From positions 186,001 through 250,000 of the forward strand of contig NZ_AAEW02000001.1 of the NCBI RefSeq assembly GCF_000167355.1: a stretch of DNA of 64,000 nucleotides. Reading direction: 5' to 3'. How positions within the stretch are numbered: position 1 is the stretch's first letter; each line of letters begins with the position of its first letter. Source of the stretch: Desulfuromonas acetoxidans DSM 684. Its GTDB lineage: Bacteria > Desulfobacterota > Desulfuromonadia > Desulfuromonadales > Desulfuromonadaceae. Below are positions 9,662 through 18,368 of this stretch, one piece after another. The position numbers were made by a program, and so were the translations under genes. A model generated the notes under the pieces. The model saw only the letters and a program-made list of their open reading frames with translations, searched no databases and was not told where the DNA came from.

Positions 9662-10921
9662 TCATTTGATCAAGGCTTCAATCCAGTCCAGAGTTGAATA
9701 CGTTACGTCAGGAACCCTCACCAGCGGCACAGAGACATCAGAAAAGTCCGCACCCACATCCCAGGATTGATACGCATCGGGACCAACCTGCTTCAAATGC
9801 GTGTCAGCAGAGTTGATCTGCAACGCCCCATCGTTGTCAGCGAGAATCATCGGATCGACATCATAAATACCGTCTTTTTCAAATGAAGGAAGGTTGGGGC
9901 GATTGTCCCCATCAGGACGAAACCACAGGTTTTCACGAAAAACAAAACTTTCAGGATCTGTGCCCCGACCAACATTAAAAAACACCTTGACCCGTTGGTC
10001 CGTAACCACCACGTTGCGTTCAAACACACCACGTTGACACGGTTTGAACTGAGTCTCTTTGGTTTCCTGCAGGATGCGACCGAGCCATTTCTCCGGCCGA
10101 AAAAACAGGTTGTGGTGCACATGGCTGTCTTGCGCAGTAACCCAGGCGAGCTGGGATTCGCCGCCTATAAAGGTATTTCCGGCAATAGTCACATGTTTTG
10201 CTTCATAATCACCGACAAAAGGGCGGAAATACTGTTTGCCGGTCAACCCGCCAATCTGCACGGTACGCAGACCAGCCATACGAAACAGATTGTTCTGCAC
10301 CAAAATATTATGCGAACCGCCTTTAATCTGAATCGCGTTACCGCCACGAAAGCCCTGCTTGCCGGAAAACACACATGCTTCGACCAAACCGTTACGACAG
10401 CCGACCATATCCACGCCAGACCCACCCCAACCTTCGATGCGACAGCTCCGTAAAATGAAATCCGCCACGCCGGACAGCTTTACCGCGTCTTGGTTTCCGT
10501 TACCGCCGGTATCAAGAACGTGAATATTTTCCAAAATAATGTGATGTGATGGCGCCTTTTTACCACCATCATCAATATTGATTCCGTTGCTGGCAAAGCC
10601 GCGAAATATCAGGTTGCCACACTTGAGATAGGAACAACTCGTCAACTTCAGTCCTTCGCGACCGCCTTCGAAAACAGGAGGCAGGTTTGGATCACTGCCC
10701 CGAATGACAATAGGAGCCTGAGAGGTGCCATGGAGATTCTTTAAAGAGATCCCACGATAAAAACCGGGAGAAAGAAGCAGTTGATCTCCCGAAGCAAGCT
10801 TCGTTAAAGCATCTTTGAGCTCCGTGGCATCCCTGACCTGAAAGACATGAGAACAACAGGGCGACGACAAAAAAGCCAACAGGAGAAAGGTGAGCAAAGA
10901 AACAATCTTTGAATGCTTCAA
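9662..10921 (-). CDS. Secreted beta-helix protein, polysaccharide lyase-like
   Basis: A 419-residue protein with a signal peptide (residues 7-24) and a beta-helix core. The N-terminal phrases LLLSPGFYRGISLKNLHGT and PIVIRGSD are typical of the chondroitinase-B/alginate-lyase-like (PL6-type) beta-helix group, as is AGNTFIGGESQLAWVTA. A lyase or EPS-remodelling role is inferred from the fold and context. The start is a TTG, supported by a strong AGGAGG 7 nt upstream and by the absence of a nearby ATG. It lies between the TPR gene and the second beta-helix gene. Confidence 0.8.
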   Translation of the reverse strand: MKHSKIVSLLTFLLLAFLSSPCCSHVFQVRDATELKDALTKLASGDQLLLSPGFYRGISLKNLHGTSQAPIVIRGSDPNLPPVFEGGREGLKLTSCSYLKCGNLIFRGFASNGINIDDGGKKAPSHHIILENIHVLDTGGNGNQDAVKLSGVADFILRSCRIEGWGGSGVDMVGCRNGLVEACVFSGKQGFRGGNAIQIKGGSHNILVQNNLFRMAGLRTVQIGGLTGKQYFRPFVGDYEAKHVTIAGNTFIGGESQLAWVTAQDSHVHHNLFFRPEKWLGRILQETKETQFKPCQRGVFERNVVVTDQRVKVFFNVGRGTDPESFVFRENLWFRPDGDNRPNLPSFEKDGIYDVDPMILADNDGALQINSADTHLKQVGPDAYQSWDVGADFSDVSVPLVRVPDVTYSTLDWIEALIK

Positions 10922-10946
10922 AATCAGGCCTCCTTCTTTGTGCGAT

Positions 10947-11561
10947 TTAATTGCTGAAAGGAGTATGGAGTTGCACGCGCTGACCGGCTATCACGTTTTT
11001 TCTTAAGGCAATCAGTTTGCTTCGCCAATGTGTTTTAACTTTTAGACCTTTATCAATGGCCTTCAGAGCTTGTTGGCGATCTCCGAGAAACCAGAGTAAT
11101 TCCGCATAATAAAACCACACTTTTCCCGACTCGCTGCTGTGCTTGAGAAGGGTACGATAGTCCGTAACCGCTTTGCCATAGACACCAATCGCCGCATAAC
11201 ACTCCGCCCGATACTTTAACGCCGAAGGAAACCTGAGTGCACGGGGGTCACTACGGACGATAAAATCGAGATTTTTAATCGCCTCCGTATAATATTTCAA
11301 TCGCCCATAAATGAAGGCTCTTTTGTAATAAAGCTGTAGATTGCGCGGTTGTAATTTGACCGCCCGATTAATGTAATCAACCGCCAGATGTTTTCGTGAT
11401 TCATGGCGCAGGCATTGGTTCGCTTTGGCCACCAGTATTTTGACATTCTGCTCCACCGTACCGGTTTGCGCCAAGACGTTACCAGCCAACAGAGTTCCGG
11501 CCAATGCGACAACAACAACCGTTATCATCCCTTTTATCCGACAGTGCATCATCACATCCAT
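10947..11561 (-). CDS. Secreted TPR-repeat protein
   Basis: A 204-residue protein with an N-terminal hydrophobic signal (around residues 9-31, ending VLAQTG) followed by about four tetratricopeptide units, e.g. HLAVDYINRAVKLQPRNLQLYYKRAFIYGRL and the next YTEAIKNLDFIVRSDP. It probably acts as a periplasmic scaffold in EPS assembly. The specific partner is unknown. An ATG at 11552 would form an ATGA overlap with the glycosyltransferase stop and is preceded by GGATGTG. It is a plausible alternative start 9 nt inside the one given. Confidence 0.75.
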   Translation of the reverse strand: MDVMMHCRIKGMITVVVVALAGTLLAGNVLAQTGTVEQNVKILVAKANQCLRHESRKHLAVDYINRAVKLQPRNLQLYYKRAFIYGRLKYYTEAIKNLDFIVRSDPRALRFPSALKYRAECYAAIGVYGKAVTDYRTLLKHSSESGKVWFYYAELLWFLGDRQQALKAIDKGLKVKTHWRSKLIALRKNVIAGQRVQLHTPFSN

Positions 11562-12691
11562 TTCTTCAAAATACAGCGCTCAGCATTTAGTCTATACCAG
11601 CTCAAATATTCATCAACCATGTGCGTCACGCTGAAATGGGCCGCGACATGCTTACGGCCACTCTCGGCCAAACGTCCCTGCAATCGTGGTTGTTCGATCA
11701 GGCGCTCCATGACCTCGGCAAGTTGCGGCGGTTGTTGCGCAGCAACCAGTAACACATGGTTGCCCACGGCATCAGAGATACCACCCACATTGGTACTGAT
11801 CACCGGCAGCCCCGCTGTCATGGCTTCGAGAATCACCATCGGCAATCCTTCACTACGACTGGAAAGCACAAAACAATCCGCCGCCGAATAAAGAGCCGCT
11901 GTATCTTCACGAAAACCCAGAAACCGGCAACAGCGACTCAGGTCATGTTGCTTCAGCTTATCCAACAGCCCCTGGCAATAAGCGTTTTCACCAAGAGTTC
12001 CGGCAATGGCGACAAAAAATCGGCCCGGCTGTTTGTGGTTTAACAAGGCAACCGCATCCAAAAGATCTTCAAAAGCTTTTTCCGGACGCGGGTTACCAAC
12101 GGCCAGAAAAACACAGGTGGCATCATCGCAGCCCAATTCTTCACGGACACGATGACGCTGCGTGCCGTCAATAGGCACCGGCGGGACACCATTGCCTATC
12201 ACCCTCAGATCTTTGGTCCAACCAAGATAGTCGCGATGGCGCGTTGCAACACTTTCTGAAACTGCCGAAAGCGCTGTGATAAAACGGGAAAAAAAACGCA
12301 GGCGCCCCTGCAGCCCCTCAAAGCCTTCATACAGCAGACCATGGGCGGTAAACAACAAAGGGCAACGCCCGGCAAAAAGATTTGCCAGGGCAGCATAAGG
12401 CAAGCTGGCATAATCGTGCACATGAATCACCGTCGGGCGGAATTGTTTCAGCACACGCCTCAAGCGGTAAAGTGCTTTAAGATCTTTACCGCTGTGACTT
12501 CCCAAAGCGACCACCTCAATATGTTTCACTCGCAACAGCGGGGACAGTGTGCCCTTATCCTGCAGACAGATCACACAAACAGGAATATGACGCTCCGCCA
12601 TCTCCGTGGCAAGGTGAACCACCAGCCGCTCCATACCTCCGGGCCGCAGTTCCGTCAGGACAAATGCCACACGGGGCAGATCAGAAACCAT
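11552..12691 (-). CDS. Glycosyltransferase family 4
   Basis: A 379-residue GT-B fold enzyme. N-terminal FVLTELRPGGMERLVVHLA is the glycine-rich acceptor-side motif of GT4. VGNPRPEKAFEDLLDAVALL, FLGFREDTAALYSAADCFVLSSRSEGLPMVILEAMTAGLPVISTNVGG contains the donor-binding EX7E signature. The donor sugar cannot be told from sequence. The start has AGGAGGAAACCG before the ATG and overlaps the polymerase-like gene by 11 bp. Confidence 0.9.
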   Translation of the reverse strand: MVSDLPRVAFVLTELRPGGMERLVVHLATEMAERHIPVCVICLQDKGTLSPLLRVKHIEVVALGSHSGKDLKALYRLRRVLKQFRPTVIHVHDYASLPYAALANLFAGRCPLLFTAHGLLYEGFEGLQGRLRFFSRFITALSAVSESVATRHRDYLGWTKDLRVIGNGVPPVPIDGTQRHRVREELGCDDATCVFLAVGNPRPEKAFEDLLDAVALLNHKQPGRFFVAIAGTLGENAYCQGLLDKLKQHDLSRCCRFLGFREDTAALYSAADCFVLSSRSEGLPMVILEAMTAGLPVISTNVGGISDAVGNHVLLVAAQQPPQLAEVMERLIEQPRLQGRLAESGRKHVAAHFSVTHMVDEYLSWYRLNAERCILKKWM

Positions 12692-13985
12692 CGGTTTCCT
12701 CCTGATCCTGGAGATAGTTGTCCAGAGACCGTTTCAGGCACACAGGCAGCATCAGCAATACCCAAAGAATTTCCGTGTAAATCATGGTGATGGTCAGCGC
12801 ACAGGTCATAAAAATCACCAACGCCACAAGAATGGCGAAATAGAGCTGGGTAAACTCCTCCTCTTCAGGTGGAGGCAAACTATGCACCTGAAGATAAATA
12901 TGGCGTAAATTGAGACTCGACTGCAGCAGAAACAGCAGAAACACCGCCAAACCAATCACTCCTAATTCGGCAAAACATTTGACATAGGTGCTATGGGAAT
13001 CCTTGCCCTCATATTCGGGGATATAGCGACCAATGGTCTGATACCAGTTGCCCGGCCCGATCCCCAACGGGTGAGAAGCCACCATCCGCAGCCCGGCTTT
13101 CCACAAACGGATCCGACTGGAAGAGGACTCATCCATCTCGCTTTGATCCGTTGAAATACTCATGATGCGCTGAATGAAAAAATCATCTGAAAGATAGATA
13201 ACACCAACCATTCCAGCCATACAGAGGATGACGATATGTTTGCGGTACTTTTTTGGAGCAAAAATAAACGCGGCAACCGCTCCCATCACCAGACCGAGAA
13301 ACGCGCCGCGACTGCGACACAACACCACCGCATTGGCCGTAAATGCACCGCACGCAGCGTAATAGAGTTTTCCGGGCCAGCGACTGCGCAAAAACATGAT
13401 GCCAATCAACGGCAGCATCGCAGCCATAAACGCAGCAAAAAAGTTGGCCTCGGAGAAATCCGCTCCGCCAATCCCTTCAAGGCGTCCGCGGGAGAACGCA
13501 CTGTAAGGAACACTCCAGGCCTTAATCCCCAAGAGAAACGCCGCCGAGGACAGCACCGCGAAAAGACCTTTGAGTTTGTTGAGGTCCGTAATGACATGGG
13601 TCATCATCAGGGTGAAAATAAAGATTTTTGCCAACTTGATGGCAGGATGATCGGTGCTGCCATAGCGACCAACCGTTTGCGGTGCGAAAAAGTAGAGCCC
13701 CCAGACAACCAGCAGAAACAGCACCATCAACCACTCTTGCTTCTCAATCAGCTTTTCACCAAAACGCAATTTCTTACGCTGCAAAAAGATTCCTGCCATG
13801 GTGGCCAGAGCCAAGGTGAATGAGAAACGGATCCCCATTTGCGCAAAAGGCCGCCCCCACCACTGATCCGCCGGATTGAGGCAATAATCCGCCAGGTAGC
13901 CATAGATTCCCAACTGGGGCAAAGCCAGGGCACCCAACACGCAAAAGGTAAAGACACTGATAAAGAGTAGTCCTCGACTCGACAC
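12681..13985 (-). CDS. O-antigen ligase/polymerase family membrane protein (Wzy-like)
   Basis: A roughly 434-residue protein with about 12 hydrophobic helices and a large periplasmic loop carrying GIGPGNWYQTIGRYIPEYEGKDSHSTYVKCFAELGVIGLAVFLL, the Wzy_C/O-antigen ligase signature. In this context it is probably the EPS repeat-unit polymerase. I place the start at the GTG at 13985, just after the preceding gene's TAA, because GAGGGG lies 7 nt upstream. The longer frame from a GTG at 14051 overlaps that gene by 65 bp. It shares an 11-bp overlap with the following glycosyltransferase. Confidence 0.87.
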   Translation of the reverse strand: MSSRGLLFISVFTFCVLGALALPQLGIYGYLADYCLNPADQWWGRPFAQMGIRFSFTLALATMAGIFLQRKKLRFGEKLIEKQEWLMVLFLLVVWGLYFFAPQTVGRYGSTDHPAIKLAKIFIFTLMMTHVITDLNKLKGLFAVLSSAAFLLGIKAWSVPYSAFSRGRLEGIGGADFSEANFFAAFMAAMLPLIGIMFLRSRWPGKLYYAACGAFTANAVVLCRSRGAFLGLVMGAVAAFIFAPKKYRKHIVILCMAGMVGVIYLSDDFFIQRIMSISTDQSEMDESSSSRIRLWKAGLRMVASHPLGIGPGNWYQTIGRYIPEYEGKDSHSTYVKCFAELGVIGLAVFLLFLLQSSLNLRHIYLQVHSLPPPEEEEFTQLYFAILVALVIFMTCALTITMIYTEILWVLLMLPVCLKRSLDNYLQDQEETDGF

Positions 13986-13986
13986 G

Positions 13987-15300
13987 TTAACCCCTCTGTC
14001 CGTCGTCAAAAGATGCGTGAACCAGAGTTTCCAGCTCGGCAACTTCAACACGCATCCGTTCTTCCCAGCTCCAAAATGTTTTTGACAGCTCTTTTTGAGC
14101 CATACTGAGCTGGTGTCTCAATGCGTCATCCTGGCATAACTCAACAAGGTGCGCCCCCAGTGTTTCCGCATCATCCGCCTCAGACAACAGCGCATTGTGA
14201 CGATGTTTCAACAGATCCGCCGTCGAAAAATCGCTAACAGAGACAACCGGCAAACCGGCCCAGGCCGCCTCATAAAGCGGATTACACCGATTGGTCACAT
14301 CGTTGGTCAGCAGAAAAACATCTGCCGTATTCATCAGCGCCCAGATATCATCATGGGCCACCGCCCCCAACCAGACCACGGCATCGCCGAGATTCAGCTT
14401 TTTTGCCAGAGCTATGAGGTTGTCGCGTTCCGGCCCGTCACCGGCCACAATCAACTGACAGGCCACGTTCTGCCGTCGGCAGACAGCCAACGCCTGCAAC
14501 ATGCGATCAATCCTTTTCCAATAGCTCAACCGTGAACAGGACAGAGCCCAAGAAGTGTCTGGATTCAACGCCGCAAAACGGGCCACCAGCTCCTTTCGCG
14601 ACAGATCCGGCGGAGTGGAGGGTGGTTCAACACCATTTTGCCAGAAGCGAAAACGCTGCCCGGAAACGCCGAATTTCTGCGCCACCTCATCGCCACGGGT
14701 ACCGTCATTGGCGCAAATCAGCAGATCGGAAGGCACCAGGTAACCGGCCGCTGCTGTCGGGTAACGCAGCGAAACCAGAGGTTTCTTCATCAGATCAGCC
14801 AAAAAGGTACCGTACAAGCGGGTCACATTGGGAACCTTCCATAAGCGGCTGACCAGAAAACCGCTCAGGGCAGCATACTGATTGTGGGCGTAGACCAGTT
14901 GCGACGTAAAACCATGATGACGTACCCGTCTCGCTGCCAAGGTCAGGCTGACCGTCAACGCCAGAAGCATGAACACATTCAACAACCAGCGCAGCACATA
15001 GGGGACAGAATCGTTGTTGCCCAGGCGACGGGCCGCGTAGCGCACTTTTTTGAACAACGGCAACCAGCGACACGGGGCAAAGTAGACAGAAAACGGCTGG
15101 CCATCCGGAATGGTCAGTGGCTTGGCATCATCTGAAAAAGGATCAAAGCGCGGCAACACCAGTTCGAGCTCATGCCCTCCGGCAACATGGCCGTTCAGAG
15201 TCTCTCGCAGCGAGGGCATCCCACCTTTACCTTCCATCGACCAAACCGGCAGTGCCGAGATGTGAAGAATTTTCAGACTAGTCTTTACCATAATACTCAT
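13987..15300 (-). CDS. Glycosyltransferase family 4
   Basis: A 437-residue GT-B enzyme. The acceptor-side start KILHISALPVWSMEGKGGMPSLRETLNGHVAGGHE is typical of GT4, and the C-terminal half has SRLSYWKRIDRMLQAL, VVWLGAVAHDDIWALMNTADVFLLTNDVTNRCNPLYEAAWAGLPVVSV. The donor loop has N-P-L-Y-E instead of the common G-x-P-x-x-x-x-E-A, but the E is kept. The sugar is unknown. An internal ATG at 15291 is an alternative start. It overlaps the asparagine-synthase-like gene by 23 bp. Confidence 0.88.
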   Translation of the reverse strand: MSIMVKTSLKILHISALPVWSMEGKGGMPSLRETLNGHVAGGHELELVLPRFDPFSDDAKPLTIPDGQPFSVYFAPCRWLPLFKKVRYAARRLGNNDSVPYVLRWLLNVFMLLALTVSLTLAARRVRHHGFTSQLVYAHNQYAALSGFLVSRLWKVPNVTRLYGTFLADLMKKPLVSLRYPTAAAGYLVPSDLLICANDGTRGDEVAQKFGVSGQRFRFWQNGVEPPSTPPDLSRKELVARFAALNPDTSWALSCSRLSYWKRIDRMLQALAVCRRQNVACQLIVAGDGPERDNLIALAKKLNLGDAVVWLGAVAHDDIWALMNTADVFLLTNDVTNRCNPLYEAAWAGLPVVSVSDFSTADLLKHRHNALLSEADDAETLGAHLVELCQDDALRHQLSMAQKELSKTFWSWEERMRVEVAELETLVHASFDDGQRG

Positions 15301-16729
15301 CTCTCAACGTATGGTTGGCCCAGACAAAAAGGTGCTTTCGCCCTGGGAACGTCAGCCATGGCCGCCACCATTTTTTGATACCGATTCTTTTAACGGTATT
15401 TTTATAGGCCAGATTCAACACAAAAGAGGCCATGGAATAGAGGGTGACTTTTTGATGACTTGATGCCGGCACAGCACTCTTTTGCAAATAACGGTTCAGG
15501 CTTGATCGGGCAGCAGCAGTCGCTGGCCACCACAAGGGCGAATTTGACGAAGTATCCTTTTTTCGCTGGGCGAACAAACCGCGTGGCACGCCGGCTTCTT
15601 CAATCAGTCTTCTCGCAACAGGCCTGTCATAATCATTGTGCAGAGTCCATGGAGCCATCTCTGCCATCCGTCCAATAGCCTTGATCTGGTTGACACGTTG
15701 AATGCCCCACCAGGGAACAACGCAGTTAAAAACGCCCTCAATCAAACGAAATTCACCCATCATCTCGTTGACACCACCCTTAAGTTCCTGAACAGTATCA
15801 ACATTGCGATCCCACACCACATCGCCATAGCCGCCACTGAAAAACAGGCACAACGGCTTAGGAAAATCCAGAACAGTCAGATTGCGCCCTCCGGGCCGTC
15901 CGACACCCGCCCAGACTGCGACCTCATGCCGGTAGTGTTTTGGCTCATGGCGACACAAACGACACTCCAGCCCAAGATGGGGGGCAATTTTTTCACCGGA
16001 GTCTGAGCCACGCCAGAAACTGCTGGAATTTTCAATACTCGATGCTTTTTGGCAACCGGCGAATTTGGCAACTACAGCCGTGGCCACAGAATCATAGCCC
16101 GTTGATAACCCCACAAGCATCTCAACAGGAAAGGCGCGCTGTTTTGATGTGGCATTTTCCCCGATCAACTCAGCCGCGTGCCTCATAAAGGTTTTATACG
16201 CACCATAGTTGCTGAGATCAGGAAGGTCGGTTTGCTTGCTCACTTTTTTCAGCGCAGTGCCATCATAGAAAAGGTTGTCATAATAGACGACATGGAGCTC
16301 CGGGCCACTGGAAGGAATTGAAGGAACATGAGAGTTCAATCCCTTGGTCTGAACCGTAACAAGGTCTTCGGAGTAAAACGCATAGTCATCCAGAAGAGAC
16401 AGTCCTGCGATGTTCAACAAACCGGGCAATGTATTACTGACATACAGCTGGCTTTCGTCATGGGCAAACCACAGACGATCCATCCCCGTCGCTGACGAAA
16501 CAAAATAGATCCCTTCGGGACGCACGCGCACTCCGGAGCCAAAAACGAGATCTGTTTTATCAAAGTCTCCATCGGCAAAAGAGCGGTTCCAAACCCCTTC
16601 AACCGCCCACAGGTCTGAGATCTCAACCATGGGACCGTGAAAGAGTCGGGCGGTCTCGCTGCCCTGCTCAACGACACACACCCAGGCCAACTTGGGCCAG
16701 TGTTGTTTCTTTTCACACTGTAACTTCAT
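15278..16729 (-). CDS. Asparagine-synthase-like ATP-PPase protein
   Basis: A 483-residue protein whose centre has a PP-loop of the form VGLSTGYDSVATA (residues 206-218). This is the SGGxDS ATP-pyrophosphatase motif of asparagine synthetases with a T-G-Y variant. The N-terminal 150 residues resemble the glutamine-amidotransferase-type Ntn domain (FVSSATGMDRLWFAH, LYVSNTLPGLLNIAG), but there is no Cys2 nucleophile. It would more likely amidate or ligate using ammonia or an amine, or be inactive in glutamine hydrolysis. EPS loci often use such proteins to put amide groups on uronic acids. The substrate is unknown. A second, longer paralogue is at 20495. Confidence 0.72.
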   Translation of the reverse strand: MKLQCEKKQHWPKLAWVCVVEQGSETARLFHGPMVEISDLWAVEGVWNRSFADGDFDKTDLVFGSGVRVRPEGIYFVSSATGMDRLWFAHDESQLYVSNTLPGLLNIAGLSLLDDYAFYSEDLVTVQTKGLNSHVPSIPSSGPELHVVYYDNLFYDGTALKKVSKQTDLPDLSNYGAYKTFMRHAAELIGENATSKQRAFPVEMLVGLSTGYDSVATAVVAKFAGCQKASSIENSSSFWRGSDSGEKIAPHLGLECRLCRHEPKHYRHEVAVWAGVGRPGGRNLTVLDFPKPLCLFFSGGYGDVVWDRNVDTVQELKGGVNEMMGEFRLIEGVFNCVVPWWGIQRVNQIKAIGRMAEMAPWTLHNDYDRPVARRLIEEAGVPRGLFAQRKKDTSSNSPLWWPATAAARSSLNRYLQKSAVPASSHQKVTLYSMASFVLNLAYKNTVKRIGIKKWWRPWLTFPGRKHLFVWANHTLRDEYYGKD

Positions 16730-16784
16730 ACAAAAAACGGCCTTACTCCCGGAAAGACAGATTTGAATACGCCATAAACCTCCA

Positions 16785-18320
16785 TCAGGCGGTCAAATCG
16801 TATTTTTCTTTTAAAAACTGATGCAGCAAACGCCCCACCTTCATTGTCTCGGTTTTACAAAGCTGGTCTTCCTCTTCACTAAAAGGGACACAATAATCCC
16901 CATCAGTGGTCAGATTGGTAATATAAGGGGCAATGTCAGTAACTTCCCCCTCTTCTAAATGATCCGGAATCGCGGTGCCGGAAACATCTTTGCGGGTTCC
17001 GGCATAAACAGGTCCATCAGGCGTAATCAACATATAGGTCCTGAACAGATAGACGTATTCTCTGGATTCACCCTCCTCATTTTTCTTGATCGTGTCGGGA
17101 ACAACGTATTCGCTGACAACGTAGTCGTTATTGTTGGCAATCTGCGGAATGGAATCTGTTTTATAGAGATGGATTCCCAGGGCTTGATCAATGTATTTGT
17201 TTTTGACGATAATATTGGGAAAACGGTCATCCCTTCCGATTTCCTTCGCCAACAGAGTTTCGTGATCTACAGCTCCGGGAAGCCGTATTCTGTCCTTGGC
17301 CTCGACGTTTTCATTGTAAGTGGCTATGTTTGCTTCCATCACGCCCTTGCGCACCACGAAATTGGCCAAAGGGTTATCAAAATAGCGGCTGATAACATAC
17401 AGGGTGCGGTCATCGGAGTAATCCACATCAGCGCTGATCCTTCTGTCCCGCGGAGAGCCCAAAAAGGCATCATCAATAATGCCGAGCCGAAAATCGTCTG
17501 CTTGAGCCATCTCTTGCCAGGCGGCTTCCACTTGAATGTTGAAATATTTTTGAAACCCCGTCGGATAAAAAAGCAGCTGGTCAAGGCCCTCTTTTTTGGC
17601 GTATTCCATCATGTGGCGGAACAAAGGATCGCCATTCGGAGAGCACAAATGCCGATCGATATAGTGACCGGGATTAAAGTTGCTTTCGATGAAATACAGC
17701 TTGCCATTGGAGGGCAAAAAGTCGATGCCGATAAGCGCACAGGCCCTCGATTTTGCTCCTTTACCATGAAAGACCGGAGAGGAACAGGGCGATGCGGGGA
17801 TCTGCTGAACATATTCATCGACAACGATTTTAGGGTCCAATCGACACGCACGAAACAACATGTTGAGAACGGGAGCCTGATACCAGCCAATCTTAAATGC
17901 CAGATCGAGAAGCCTTTTTGCCAACCATTCAAGCAAAAGGGTTCCTTTGCGACCGGCAAAAATCAACACACGGCTGACAAACATCGATCTCTTTCTGATG
18001 TTCCAGCCAGCCTTGATCGTTTTGACACATAAGCGATAAAGGGAACCTCGCGCCACAACTCGAACCATGGGCTCCGATTGGAAAGCCTTTTCCGCCAAAT
18101 AGTGTGTGGCTAGCGCAACAAACTGCGCTTTAACCGGCTCATCCAAATCCTCAAAAGGACCAAGGATCTCCGACAAAGCAAGAACACCCTGGACAAGTGA
18201 AGAGTTATCAAGGCGGTGCTTTTGTGCCAGTCTGGCCAGCTCTTTCTTCGCCACTGCAGCTCTTACCGGTCCCGGCAAGTCCAACAATTCATTCCAAAAA
18301 GACTTAAACGAAACGTTCAT
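16785..18320 (-). CDS. Uncharacterised protein with ATP-grasp-like motifs
   Basis: A 511-residue protein I could not assign to a named family. Two blocks look like ATP-grasp ligase elements: GIDFLPSNGKLYFIESNFNPG near residue 205 resembles the end of an ATP-grasp domain (ExNxNPG). FPNIIVKNKYID and DYVVSEYVVPD (about 370-410), with YLFRTYMLITPDGPVYAGTRKDVSGTA, resemble the ATP-binding part that normally comes first. The order is reversed, as in circularly permuted ATP-grasp enzymes. It sits between the two asparagine-synthase-like genes and a flippase. I choose the ATG at 18320 because GGAGGGG lies 5 nt upstream, better than the ATG at 18344. Confidence 0.7.
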   Translation of the reverse strand: MNVSFKSFWNELLDLPGPVRAAVAKKELARLAQKHRLDNSSLVQGVLALSEILGPFEDLDEPVKAQFVALATHYLAEKAFQSEPMVRVVARGSLYRLCVKTIKAGWNIRKRSMFVSRVLIFAGRKGTLLLEWLAKRLLDLAFKIGWYQAPVLNMLFRACRLDPKIVVDEYVQQIPASPCSSPVFHGKGAKSRACALIGIDFLPSNGKLYFIESNFNPGHYIDRHLCSPNGDPLFRHMMEYAKKEGLDQLLFYPTGFQKYFNIQVEAAWQEMAQADDFRLGIIDDAFLGSPRDRRISADVDYSDDRTLYVISRYFDNPLANFVVRKGVMEANIATYNENVEAKDRIRLPGAVDHETLLAKEIGRDDRFPNIIVKNKYIDQALGIHLYKTDSIPQIANNNDYVVSEYVVPDTIKKNEEGESREYVYLFRTYMLITPDGPVYAGTRKDVSGTAIPDHLEEGEVTDIAPYITNLTTDGDYCVPFSEEEDQLCKTETMKVGRLLHQFLKEKYDLTA

Positions 18321-18368
18321 CACCCCTCCATTGGAGAAAATCATATAAATTCAACATGCATCTCAATT

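Noticed and set aside
16959-18032. 357-residue plus-strand ORF
   Set aside because: It is antisense to the ATP-grasp-like gene, which has a good start and motifs. The antisense protein has no recognisable motif.
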